Assembly: GCF_905171775.1 (NCBI RefSeq)
Contig: NC_053491.1
Location: 302,440,373 to 302,504,372, forward strand
Source of the DNA: Rana temporaria
Taxonomy: Eukaryota > Chordata > Amphibia > Anura > Ranidae
Direction: 5' to 3'
DNA length: 64,000 bases
Shown: positions 1 to 10,340 of the stretch, one piece after another
How the letters are laid out: each line of letters opens with the position of its first letter
Position numbering within the stretch: the first letter of the stretch is position 1
The notes under the pieces: generated by a model
The model's input: the letters and a program-made list of their open reading frames with translations, nothing else
Told to the model about the DNA's origin: nothing
Database searches by the model: none
Made by a program: the position numbers and the translations under genes

Positions 1-423
1 TGCTCTACCTCTTTTTAATTTTAGTCTTGTGTATTCAGATCATGCAAGTATTGTTCTGTGTTGGTTGGACAGAGGTAATTAGGTAGTGTATTATGTCATC
101 AATGCTGAGGGGCATGATATCTACACATGAAATAGTGCCTTGATGATTGCTATCATTAATAATAATTGTGGATGGTTATAGATGCCATGTATTTAGTGAA
201 ATGGAACCAAAGGGTCTGCATGTAAAATCATTTGTTTGTACAACAATGGGGCAGAGCTGGCCAGCATTTTAGCAGCAGGAGACACTGTGTTTGTATAGTA
301 GCTCAAAAATGATTGGGCACATATTCTGACAATGTCAAAGCTGAGCCGTTTTTAAAAATCGTGTTTTCTGTTTAATTATCTTTTGTTATTCTAGACATAA
401 TTTTTTTCCCCAAAAAAATAAAA
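1..423. other. Non-coding flank upstream of the MADF gene
   Basis: No convincing reading frame or repeat is visible. The last 60 bases are AT-rich and end in a poly-A-like stretch just before the ATG at 424. By position it is probably the 5' part of the same Harbinger-type transposon as the MADF gene, whose transposase and terminal repeat would lie left of the window. That is an inference; no transposase is seen here. Confidence 0.3.
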
Positions 424-1682
424 ATGGATCAATTGCACCTTCCGGAAAACATCCTGCGATTAATCGAAAAATTTCGAGAAATGCCCATCCTTTGGGATTC
501 CAGGCACACTGCCTATCACAAAAAAAAACTAAGAACGGCAGCACTGAGGGAGATAGCATCATACATGCAGACTTGGGTCCCAGACTGCACAGACATGATG
601 GTCAAGGAGAAAATGGCAAACCTCAGGAGCACGTATAGAAGAACATACCAAGAGCAACAACAAAATAAATCAGGAGCAGCAGCAAGTGAGCCAAAGGAGC
701 CCAAGCTGTGGTACTTCAAGGAGCTCGCTTTTTGGGGGGATCAAATGGAGTGCTGGGACTCACTTTCGAGTCTTCCTTCCAGCCTTCCTTCCACACTTCC
801 TTCCAGCGGAACTTCCACGGATCCCCACACCCCTGCAGAGTCCACCGAGGGGCTGGCTGACATGGACCCAGATCTGGCGATCTTCAGTGAGGTATAGTCG
901 CTTCCAACATATTTCTTGGCTGCTAATTATGGTTTGTTTATTGAGTTGATATTGTAAACAAAAAAACAAGCTTGGAAACAAAAACACAAGTCGCGGGCAT
1001 AAAAATAGGTGTCAGGGATGCCAACTGCAGGGGTCAGAAGGAGAGTCTGTTCAAGTTAAATGAAGAAAAACTAAACCAGTCTAGAGCATGAAAATGTGTG
1101 TGATTTGATTGTGCAAAATATTAAAACATGTCCCTTTTTTAGACACAGGAAGAAGAGACCAGCCAGGAGGTGGCAGCTCCTGAGGAACATGTCAGCCAGG
1201 CGGAAGGGGTGAGTGGCAGCCAGGAGGAGGCCGGGCCCAGTGGAGTTCAGCAGGTCCCCAGGCCCAGGCTCAGCACCATCAGCCAGGTTCCTCCCCTCCA
1301 GATGAGGCGACCAGGCCTAAGGAGGCGCATGAGGCAGGTGGAGGACGAGAGCCTACAAATGATCAGGGAGGCAAGTGCTATAATGAGGGCCCCCCTCAAC
1401 CCCACTGAAGCCTTCAGCGCCTCCATTGCTCACGAACTAAACCAAGGAGGGGAGGAGCAAAGGGTCCTGGCAAAGGACCTGAATAATAAGGTCCTTTGGT
1501 GGATGCATAGGGACCTGCTGACCAGGGACACTGATCTAAGTGACCCGGCCCGGCCTGCTCCACATCTGCTACATCCTCCTACTGCCACATCATCCCCACC
1601 TGCAAGGGTCCGTGTACGGGCCCGTGGAAGTTCCGCTGCAAGCCAGCCTGGAAGGAAGGCTGGAAAGAAGACGAGAAAGTGA
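424..1682 (+). CDS. Two-exon MADF/BESS-like DNA-binding protein of a Harbinger-type transposon
   Basis: Exon 1 (424-891) encodes an N-terminal MADF/Myb-SANT-like domain. It begins with a MDQLHLPENILRLIEKFRE helix, followed by LWD, RHTAYHKKKLRTAAL and the MVKEKMANLRSTYRR signature. A donor (GAG|GTATAG at 892) and an acceptor (TTTTTTAG ending at 1142) join exon 2 (1143-1682) in phase 0, giving about 335 residues. Exon 2 has an acidic/glutamine-rich linker and a BESS-like helix (FSASIAHELNQ, RVLAKDLNNKVLWW). Such proteins accompany the nuclease in vertebrate Harbinger elements and are thought to help nuclear import and DNA binding. Neither exon has a stop or frameshift, so the gene may be recent or selected. 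The last ~25 codons run into antisense exon-1-like sequence, so the native C-terminus may be lost. A domesticated host gene is the alternative. Confidence 0.6.
892..1142 (+). other. Predicted 251-bp intron of the MADF gene
   Basis: Without splicing the exon 1 frame stops at TAG 895-897, three bases into the proposed intron. A GT donor at 892 and an AG acceptor after a short T-run at 1142 restore the frame exactly. The next open frame begins at once with acidic codons that continue into the 1170-1682 frame. No RNA evidence is available. Confidence 0.55.
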
Positions 1683-1895
1683 TTCCCTGCCTTCCAGTTG
1701 ATTAACCCAAAAAGTGAGCTAGTTGGAGTACCACAGCTTGGGTTCCTTTGGTCATGTGCTGCTGCTTCTGGGTTTTTTTTTTCGTGCCTCCTGAGGTTAT
1801 TAATTTTCTCCTTGATCATGTTGGAATTCCAAGTCTGCATGTATTTTGCTAACTGATCAAGTGCTGCCATTCTGGTTATTTTTTGTTTTGCCAAA
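1615..1895 (-). pseudogene. Inverted partial copy of MADF exon 1
   Basis: Read on the minus strand, this encodes AALDQLAKYMQTW, NMIKEKINNLRR and then CGTPTSSLFGLINW, which parallel exon 1 of the gene at 424 (AALREIASYMQTW, MMVKEKMANLRS) in two frames. It lies head-to-head with the gene and overlaps the 3' end of exon 2. The breakpoint falls in the shared TTCCTTCCAGC repeat. This is a rearranged fragment of a second element copy, not a separate gene. Confidence 0.6.
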
Positions 1896-2400
1896 ATAAA
1901 TGGCTTTTTTCTTTACATTCAAACCTTGTCTATTGTGTTTTATACTGTGGTGATTAGGCATCAAACATTTTAAAAATACAATGTGACATTTACAAAGGAC
2001 ACAAACTCCTTGGGGGGGGGGTACATTTGGTGTGCCAACTTGGTAAACCATAAAAAAAAATCACCCACAAAAACAATATGTTGACATAACTTGCCAAGAA
2101 AAGAAATAAAAAAAATATAGCAAGTAAAAAAAAACACAATGTTGACATAACTTGAAAAAAAAATATATCAAATATATAAGATCAACATTAACTAAAAAGA
2201 ACATAAATATATACATGTGGAGGACAAAAAAAATTGGGACATCTGGCTAGCAAACATTTACAAAAACTAAAATCACAAGCAAAATATGTAACATTTCAGT
2301 ATGGGACAACTCAGTCTAAATAGCATCAGCAATAGAACGGGTTTATTCTAGCAAGAGAACGAAGAAAAAAAACGAGGCAATAAACGAGACACTAGATATT
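1896..2400. other. AT-rich non-coding stretch with a small internal repeat
   Basis: No open frame of note. TTGACATAACTTG occurs twice (about 2079 and 2141) amid A-runs. Probably the 3' untranslated part of a Harbinger-type element or its fragment; nothing more can be said. Confidence 0.3.
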
Positions 2401-2720
2401 TCAAATGACGAATGTGCCAGGTCACAAAAAAACGCGAGTTTTACCTGAACGAGCGCTCCCGTCCCCTCATTTTGACTGAGCATGCGCGGGTTTTTGGTCC
2501 GATGCTTTTGTGTACTAACCTTCGAACATGTCCGACGGACAGGTTACCAGCGGACATGTTTCTTAGCATGCTAAGAAACATTTGTCCGCTGGAAAACGGT
2601 TCGCTGGAAAAATGTCCGCTGGAAAACGGTCCGATAGGCCGTACAGACGAACGAACATGTCCGCGGAAACTGGTCCGCGGACCAGTTTCAGCGGACATGT
2701 TCGGTCGTGTGTACGAGGCC
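2400..2720. repeat. Truncated fold-back MITE (GTGTGTAC family)
   Basis: The right end repeats hairpin modules (CCGCGGAAACTGGTCCGCGG, then GGTCGTGTGTACGAGGCC) nearly identical to the right end of the next element at 3060-3156. The left half is missing. The internal ACGAGCGCTCCCGTCCC is the reverse complement of a stretch near 63700, placing both in one family. Open frames here are artefacts of the palindromic sequence. Confidence 0.6.
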
Positions 2721-2723
2721 TTA

Positions 2724-3156
2724 GGCCTTGTACACACGATCAGACATGTCTGATGAAAACGGTCTGCGGACCGGTTTCATCGGACATGTCTGCTGGGAGA
2801 TTTTGGTCTGATATGTGTACACACCATCAGACCAAAATCCCAGCGGACAGAAAACGCGGTGACGCGGCGACGTGCGCGAACCAGGAAGTTCAATGCTTCC
2901 ACGCATGCGTCGAATCACTTTGACGCATACGGGGGATTTCGGTCCGATGGTTAGGTGTACTAACCATCGGACATGTCCGACGGACAGGTTTCCACCGGAC
3001 AAGTTTCTTAGCATGCTAAGAAACCTTTTGTCCGCTGGAAACCTGTCCAATAGGCCGGAAAACTGTCCGGTAGGCCCTACACACGGTCGGACATGTCCGC
3101 GGAAACTGGTCCGCGGACCAGTTTCAGCGGACATGTCCGGTCGTGTGTACAAGGCC
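2724..3156. mobile_element. Fold-back MITE with GGCC-GTGTGTAC ends
   Basis: Terminal inverted repeats are GGCCTTGTACACACGATC on the left and GTCGTGTGTACAAGGCC on the right. Each end also carries its own internal hairpin around a CCGCGG or CGGACCGG core, so the element folds at two scales. TTA flanks the left side and TAA the right. Other copies at 30793 and 37729 have clean TTA duplications, suggesting a PIF/Harbinger-like origin. No coding capacity. Confidence 0.7.
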
Positions 3157-3635
3157 TAAGAAGTAGATGGAATAAATGGAATACCCTTACCGGAACAGGT
3201 GGATCTAACCGTCAACGACAGTAGATCATACAGGCATGAAAGCTCCCAAACGAAAAGGTTGGCTGGTCTGCTGATTCTGAAGGGCCACAAGCTTGACCAC
3301 CCTGGAACTCGACAATCATTTGCTGGAAACCTCTCACTGAGTAGATGGCAATCCAAATGACAAGAATGGACCAGGAGAACCGTGATAGCTCTTTTCCTTC
3401 CGGCAGGTGTTACAAATAAAAAGAACCAACACCCACAAAGTAAGGAACGAAGGTGAAACTCCAAAAAAAACTTAACCCAGCAGGACATGCAAGGAAAAAG
3501 AAAACAGGGGCTCCCAATGGTGCAGGTCAAAAATAATCTGGGATTTATTTATAATAAAAACCAAACATAAATGACATAAAAGTGATCACAAAATAAAATA
3601 AAAACGCAATATGGGGAGTAGGTAAACCAAGCCCT

Positions 3636-3660
3636 ACGCGTTTCGTCCATGAGGACTTTA
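3636..3660 (-). ncRNA. Hammerhead-like motif, P1 left arm
   Basis: The minus strand reads TAAAGTCCTCATGGACGAAA then CGCGT: a GTCC/GGAC stem with a 4-nt loop followed by GAAAC. This matches the stem II plus GAAA part of minimal hammerhead ribozymes known from PLE terminal repeats. The CUGANGA box is only loosely present (CAGTTAA), so activity is doubtful. Confidence 0.3.
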
Positions 3661-3912
3661 ACTGGGGCATCTACCTGCTCCCCCATACTGCTCACATATA
3701 TATAATAAATACTCCTAATTGAAATGTGGAACTGGCCAATTGGACGAATTCCCAGTGTGTGTCTGTGATTGGAGGAGAGTCCATCACATGACAGTCACTT
3801 GACAAGCTGGACTCATGTGATCCTCCAAACAGACCAATCAAAATAATCTCAATAAAACCATCCTGGGTCACACAGTGACAACATCCTGTGACCCGGTATT
3901 AATCCTCCTTAA

Positions 3913-4416
3913 AGCGGTAGTTCACCCCCCCCCGACACATTTTACCATCGAGACAGGCATTGTAGCGCGAGCTACAGTATGCCTGTCCCGATTTTTTTAA
4001 CCCCGTACTCACCTTGTAGTCGTCCATCGTAGATTTCGGCTCCCGCGGGGAATGGGCGTGCCTATGGAGAGGGAGGATGATTGACGGCCGGCCCTGGCAC
4101 GTCACTCTCCCCGAAGACAGCCGGAGTAGGTCTCGGCTCTTCACGGCGCCTGCGCACAGGCTATGCGCACGCGTCGTGAAGACCAAGCCTATTTCGGCTA
4201 TTTCCGGAGAAGCGTGACGCGCCAGAGCCGGCCGTCAATCATCCTCCGTCTCCATAGGCACGCCCATTCCCCGGTATCTTCGATGGACGACTACAAGGTG
4301 AGTACGGGGGTAAAAAATTCGGGACAGGCATACCGTAGCTCGCGCTACAATGCCTGATTTTAGGGTAAAAGAAAAAAAAAAATTTTTTTTTCCCGTCGAT
4401 AGGGTGAACCCCCGCT
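3913..4416. mobile_element. piggyBac-like MITE with TTAA duplication
   Basis: Inverted ends are AGCGGTAGTTCACC and GGTGAACCCCCGCT, flanked by TTAA at 3909-3912 and 4417-4420. The right arm of the surrounding palindrome has a single TTAA at the matching site near 5162, so it serves as an empty site. The interior has matching halves around 4145-4170. No transposase. Confidence 0.75.
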
Positions 4417-5368
4417 TTAAACCAATAGTGCATGCTTAAAAGAACCACCAAATAAACAGGAGGGGCCAGAAAACATGCACCAATAAGTAGCAACATATCC
4501 CCTCATCATGTGTCTAGTGGCCAATAGAGACCCAAGTATAAAACATGAACTTAAAGGCACAAGGACAGGGGAGGGGCACCATGAAAGGAGGAGGGGCTAC
4601 ACCAATGGGCAGCGACGTGTCCCCTCATCACCTATCAGGTGACCAATGGGGGAGCCCAAACATAGACCCTCCATAGAGAGGCACACAGACAGGACAAAAT
4701 GGACACCGCCATCAGAGGCGTCCAATCCATAAATGCGCGACAGCATTCCGATTCAGGTTCCGGGTGCCTGCATAGGCAAATAATCAGCGCTGTTGCCGAT
4801 TTGAGAGATCCGGTTCACAGCCACACAATGCATTTATGGTTTGGACGCCTCTGATGGTGGTGTCCCCATTTTGTCCTGTCTGTGTGCCTCTCTATGGATG
4901 GTCTATGTTTGGGCTTCCCCATTGGTCGCCTGATAGGTGATGAGGGGACACGTCGCTGCCCATTGGTGCACGTCATGTAGCCCCTCCTCCTTTCATGGTG
5001 CCCCTCCCCTGTCCTGTCCTTGTGCCTTTAAGTTCATGTTTTATACTTGGGCCTCTATTGGCCACTAGACACATGATGAGGGGATATGTTGCTACTCATT
5101 GGTGCATGTTTTCTGGCCCCTCCTGTTTATTTGGTGGTTCTTTTAAGCATGCACTATTGGTTTAAGGAGGATTAATACCGGGTCACAGGATGTTGTCACT
5201 GTGTGACCCAGGATGGTTTTATTGAGATTATTTTGATTGTTCTGTGTTTGGAGGATCACATGAGTCTAGCTTGTCACGTGACTGTCATGTGATGGACTCT
5301 CCTCCAATCACAGATACACACTGGGAATTCGTCTGATTGGCCAGTTCCACATTTCGATTAGGAGTATT

Positions 5369-5461
<93 letters not shown>
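5369..5461. repeat. (TA)n microsatellite
   Basis: About 45 uninterrupted TA units in the right arm of P1. The left arm has only a short TATATATA tract at the mirrored site (about 3697), so the expansion occurred after the palindrome formed. Confidence 0.95.
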
Positions 5462-5465
<4 letters not shown>

Positions 5466-5506
5466 GTGTGTGTGAGCAGTATGGGGGAGCAGGTAGATGC
5501 CTCATT

Positions 5507-5530
5507 AGAAGTCCCCTCGGACGAAACGTG
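5507..5530 (+). ncRNA. Hammerhead-like motif, P1 right arm
   Basis: AGAAGTCCCCTCGGACGAAA followed by CGTG: a GTCC/GGAC stem and GAAAC. It mirrors the motif at 3636-3660 with a changed loop but an intact stem, which hints that the pairing was maintained. Confidence 0.3.
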
Positions 5531-6190
5531 TAGGGCTTGGTTTACCTACTCCCCATATTGCTTTTATCCATTTTATTTTGTGATCACTTTTATGTCATTT
5601 TATGTTTGTTTTTTATTATAATAAACCCCAGATTTTTTTTGACCTGCACCATTCGGAACCCCTGTTTTCTTTTTGCTTGCATGTCCTGCTAGATTACGTT
5701 TTTTTGGAGTTCCACCTTCCTTCCTTACTTTGTGGGCGTTTGGTTCTTTTTATTTGTAACACTTGCCGGAAGGAAAAGAGCTATCACGGTTCTCCTGGTC
5801 CATTCCTGTCATTTGGATTGCCATCTACTCATTGAGAGGTTTCCAGCAAATGATTGTCAAGTTCCAGGGTGGTCAAGCGTGTGGCCCTTCAGAATCAGCA
5901 GACCAGCCAACCTTTTCAGCCAACATCATACCTGTATGATCTACTGTCGTTGACGGTTAGATCCACCTGTTCCGGTAAGGGTATTCCATTCATTCCATCT
6001 ACTTCTTAGAGCGTGAAGGAATTTTGGTTCCATGATGATCTATACAGCATCTATGTCCAGTATATATTGATGGACACAATTTCACATTATTCCCTTCTAT
6101 GGACTTTTTGTTCAATTTGTTCATTTTGTATTAGTTGCTCGGTTTATTTTTGAGTTTTTTACATTACCACTAGCGCTACATTTACACTTA

Positions 6191-7069
6191 CCACTTCATA
6201 AATACTATAGACCCACCCCGCCGACATGCCAACCTATAGTCGGCGGGATGTTCGTCTGACGCAGACCAGGGGAGGTGTATCCACCCTATCGCCATTCAAT
6301 GGTGGTTATCGTGCCCTTGTTTGCTATATTGGATCAGCACCACACAGGCCTATCAAAGTGTGGCCACGCGGACCTATCGGGGAACGTGGCATCATAAAAG
6401 ATACCACTCCAAAGCGACATGAGTGGCCGCACAGACTGAACCAGCAACCACCAATCGGAGCGGCTGTACACCCGGCCTATCATGGACAAATGGGAACGAC
6501 AATCCCGTACAGGGACATGAAGTCACTGAGCACAAGGTCATAGGGTCCTGCTCGAGACCTCACGGATCACGTGTGCTACATGGTCCGAAGTCACATGACC
6601 AAAACCACACGTGCTGCAGCGCCTCATGGTGAAGGGGTGGAAAAAACACTGCAGCTATGTCAGTGGGATAAAACCTTATTGCGGTGAGAACTATCCTAAA
6701 CAAAAATTAAACACAAAAATCTTGTCTAAAAAGTAGATACTAAATGGGTCAAATGACTGGTTTAAAAACAAGACTGACAACCCATATAAGGAGAGTCTGG
6801 TGAATAACCCAAATAACTCATTAACCGCTCTACAAACAGTATACTGGGTCCCACCCAGATAAAAAGAATGAAATGAAATAAATTAAAGCTCAATAATCCA
6901 GAGCTAAGAAAAAAGTGTGTATATACTGTATGTCTGTCTTCCCATGCGAGTTACAGCAAAAGTGAATTGCTGAACCGCATGTAAAGTCGCATATCTAACG
7001 GCTGATGTATCAAGATAATGGTTAAAAAAAAGAAAAGGAGACATTACGGATACAATGAGCTCAGGGTAC
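6191..7069 (-). other. Probable 3' untranslated region of PLE3
   Basis: It lies just downstream (minus strand) of the PLE3 stop near 7070 and has no plausible protein frame. A CCCGCCGAC/GTCGGCGGG hairpin lies at 6217-6248. Its edge against the P1 tail near 6190 is uncertain. Confidence 0.4.
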
Positions 7070-10000
7070 TCACGCCCGGTTGATAAAACAATTGATGTCC
7101 CAGTCAACATTCATACCGTGGGGTGAGTAACACCTGAGCTCATGTATCCAGTACGTCTCAAGTCTAGATGCACCTCGTAGGCAGGAGTCACCCCTCCAAT
7201 GGGGGACAAACCTGTCTATAACCTGGAATTGGGTACTGTCAGAGAAGCATATGATAAAGAAACATATTATACTTTGAACACTAGATGGCAGCAAAGTTGA
7301 CAATGAGAATCTGGTCAGAGAAATCGCATGACTTCCTGGCTGCCTATAAAAGCTGAACAAGTGCTCAGAGGAATTGCTGGTTTGTCTTTCAGCTTCCTGT
7401 GTTCCTGCTTCAGTACCCTGCTATCTTGTGATTACCTGTTGTGACCCGGATTGTTCTTGACCTACTCAGCCTGCTTCCTGTGTTTGACCCCGGCTTGCCT
7501 AAGGACTTCTCTACTCTGCCTGCTTCCTTTGTTTGACCCTCCGCCTGCTTTAAAGGGTTACCTTGCTTGCCTTCTCGCGTGAGTCCCAGCCTGGCCTCTT
7601 ACGCCAGATTGGGACCCAGCTGACCAAGACACAGTGCTCCAGTTCCCTTCCAGCGGTCACCACTCAAGTCACCTAAACCTGTGCAGTATGCAGTATACAG
7701 TATACAGTATGTTTGAAACACCCCTTACGTATCTTGGCCAGGTGTTCGTTTACCCTGATTGAAAAATGTATAATGGTACGGCCTACGTACTGTAATTTGC
7801 AAGGATATGTTATGAGATATACTATGAATCTGGTAATGCAGGTTGTAAAGTGTTTCATGGTGTAGATGCACTTCGTAATGGTAGACCTAAACGTATCCGT
7901 CTTGCGTCTACCCAAAACATTATGAGCACACACATTACACTTCCGACATGGAAAGTATGGATTGGCCCCTGGAAAGAAACCTTTTTAGGGGGATCTATGG
8001 TGTTGGGAGCTATATCACTTTGGATGGAGCGTGCCTCCCTGAAAATGACTCCAGCTCGTTCAGGCAAAGAAGGTCCCAAAATGTTATCGCTACTGAGTAC
8101 CTTCAAGTGTCTAACCAGGATCTTTTTAATTTCACCATGCTGAGTAGAATAAGATGTGAAAAAAAACATTTGAATTTTTCATCCCTAGTGGTTTTTGGTT
8201 TATCTATAAGAAGGGAAGCTCTATCTATTCTAGACACCTTAGCGATGTCCGCATCTAATTCTATAGATCTATAGCCCTTATCTATAAACCTCTGTCTCAA
8301 AGTGTTAGACTGTGAGAGAAAAAGTTGCTCTCAATGGTACAGTTTCTCCTAAGACGGAGAAACTGGCCCCGAGTTACCGACTGTAACCACTGGCGGTGAT
8401 GGCAGCTGTCGAAAAAATGAATCCATTCCTGTCTGTGGTCGTAAAGTATGTTTTAAACTCCAAATAATTGACAGCTGAAATTTCCAAGTCAAGGAAATGT
8501 ATAGAAATTGGACTGGCCTCACAGTTTAAAACGATGCCAAGGTCATTACTGTTCAAAATGGTCATGAAGGAATCCAGCGATTCTCTGCTGCCTCTCCAGA
8601 GGAGGAGGATGTCGTCTATATACCTGGCCCACAGGACCAACTCGGGCCTGTTAAGGGCATAGACGACATCCTTCTCCCACTGGGCCATGAACAGATTGGC
8701 CAGGCTGGAGGCATACTTAGCCCCCATTGCCACACCTTTAAACCGAGAGAAAAACCTTGCCTTGGAACCAAAAATAATTATGCTTGGTAGCAAAATGTAA
8801 CAGTTCCATTATGAAAATCCTTTTTATGATGGAAAGAGATGAATTTTTTGGTCAAAAACAAATCAACTGCGGCTAAGCCTAATTGGTGAGGAATGCAAGT
8901 GTACAGTGCAGACACATCTGCTGTAACTAAGATGATGTCATCATGGTATTGTACACTCTCAAGCAATTTAATCTTATCTCTAGTATCCTTTTAGATACGA
9001 CGGAACAGGCTTGACCAAGGGCTGAAGAAAATGGTCAATGTATTTTCCAATTCTCTAGGTCACCAAGTCAATCCCACTGACGATAGGACGTCCAGGGGGA
9101 TTGACTGGGTCCTTATGCACCTTTTGGCAGATGGTAAATAATCGGAATGCATGGTGCTAGTGGGATCATAAACTGCTCCTTTTTATTAAGAATATTTTTA
9201 AGGCAAAACCTTCATTGACGATCTCAACCAATGCTTTTTTATATTTCAGGGTAGGATCGCCTGGTAAGGGACTGTAGGTGGTCCTATCCTCTAGAAGTCT
9301 ATTCATTTCCTGAACATCTTTGTCCAATACTACTATCCTGCCCCCTTTGTCTGTGGAGAGGATAATGATATTTTTCCTGGGGAGGATAATGAGATTTTCC
9401 TAAGACAGAGGGTTTTAAGTCCTGCCTCAATCGCTGGATCCTGATCAGTTCTTTTGGTGGACAGTGTATCAAGGTCACTCAGCACTAGACTGCGGAAGAC
9501 GTGGATAGACGGGGCTAAGTTACCAGGGGGATTGAACAAGGATGGATTGGACAACCCTGACTGAAAGCTCTGGCTGGTGGTCTGCGATGGGTTAATCGAC
9601 CCCAACTGTGTGCAAATGCTCTGACCACTGGTCTGGGCACCAGTGGATGGTAGAGCTAAAAAATGTCTTTGGATGTTGAGCTTGCGGATGTACTTTTTGT
9701 ACATCTATAAAGGTGGAACATGTTTTTCATTTTCTGGGTGGGACGAACGTAAGACTTTTTATCTAAAACAAGTTGTTCTTGGTCTGTAAGAGTAATTGAA
9801 CTTAGGTTAAAAATACCTGCACCTATTTGTACTCTTTTTTTTTTTTTTTTTTTGCACTGAAGGTGCCTTCCCCCCTCTGGAGCCTCGTTTTGACTTAGGT
9901 TTCTGGGGGTGTGAAATGTGAAAACCCTGAGATTGAGATTGGCCAGAATAACTATAGTTATATGGTGGCCTGGAGTGTTCCTCCACATCACGGTTCGTAT

Positions 10001-10290
10001 ATGATTGTGGGTCATCTTGGAGTGGGGCATACCTGTTCTGAGTATATACAGGTGTGTTGTGAGCATAACCACCTCTATTATAGCCATACCTGTCATCTCG
10101 CCATGTTCTAGGGGGTCCCCCTGGATGATCATTATAATGGGAATTACCCCCATCTCCCATGATTTTGACCTCTACCCTGATTTGGATGTCCCCCTACCTT
10201 TTGGGAACGAAGGATGTCTGCCCCGATTTGGTGTCGCCATGAAAGGGAGGGTTGGGCATTTTGTTCCTAGGGGTATTGTTAATTTCCCTA
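7070..10290 (-). pseudogene. Neptune-type Penelope-like element PLE3: decayed RT plus GIY-YIG polyprotein
   Basis: Read leftward from about 10160, the fragments are: a Tyr/Gly/Asn-rich N-terminal region and basic tract; KYIRKLNIQRHF (about 9690); RT fingers near 8940 (VTADVSALYT); GVAMGAKYASSLANLF and the catalytic ARYIDDILLLW (about 8620-8730); and a connection domain. Then come the CxxC linker, GIY-YIG motifs IVYLITYPCKLQYVGRT (about 7780), and a C-terminal end DINCFINRA at 7073. PLEs are telomerase-like retroelements with a GIY-YIG endonuclease. There are many frameshifts, and a solo LTR splits the endonuclease. The catalytic YIDD survives in a dead frame. The 5' portion continues beyond P2 at 12306-12800. 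Confidence 0.85.
7237..7685 (+). mobile_element. Putative solo LTR inside PLE3
   Basis: It interrupts the GIY-YIG domain between the His-Thr-Val codons (about 7690) and the QVIDRFVPHWRG codons (about 7200). It starts TGTCAGAG and ends near TGCA, with a TATA box (CCTATAAAAG, about 7342) and a CT-rich downstream part, all typical of LTRs. The flanks (GGTAC and GTATG) are not a clean duplication, so the exact ends are approximate. Confidence 0.4.
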
Positions 10291-10340
10291 TTGGCTGATG
10301 GTCCACGTGAAAGTGGTTGGGCAGTTGGCTCCTACACCAG

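Larger units (their letters stand above)
3157..6190. mobile_element. Large palindromic element P1 (PLE-like, non-autonomous)
   Basis: The left end (AAGAAGTAGATGGAAT) reappears reverse-complemented at 5990-6008, and the match runs inward for about 1.4 kb per arm to a spacer near 4735-4828. An asymmetric tail (6009-6190) follows on the right and contains AGCGCTACATTT, similar to the tail of PLE2. The left arm carries a TTAA MITE absent from the right arm; the right arm carries a long TA repeat. Each arm has a hammerhead-like motif. No protein-coding frame is recognisable. Relation to Penelope-like elements is inferred from the shared tail and motif. Confidence 0.65.

Noticed and set aside
1430..1894. 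154-codon minus-strand frame as a separate gene
   Set aside because: Only its first part resembles MADF; it changes frame and runs antisense through exon 2, so it was called an inverted fragment.
2412..3159. Several 100-140 codon frames on both strands
   Set aside because: They arise from repeated self-complementary GGACATGTCC-type modules of MITEs.
5308..5505. Frame encoding a long isoleucine/tyrosine repeat
   Set aside because: It is translation of a (TA)n microsatellite.
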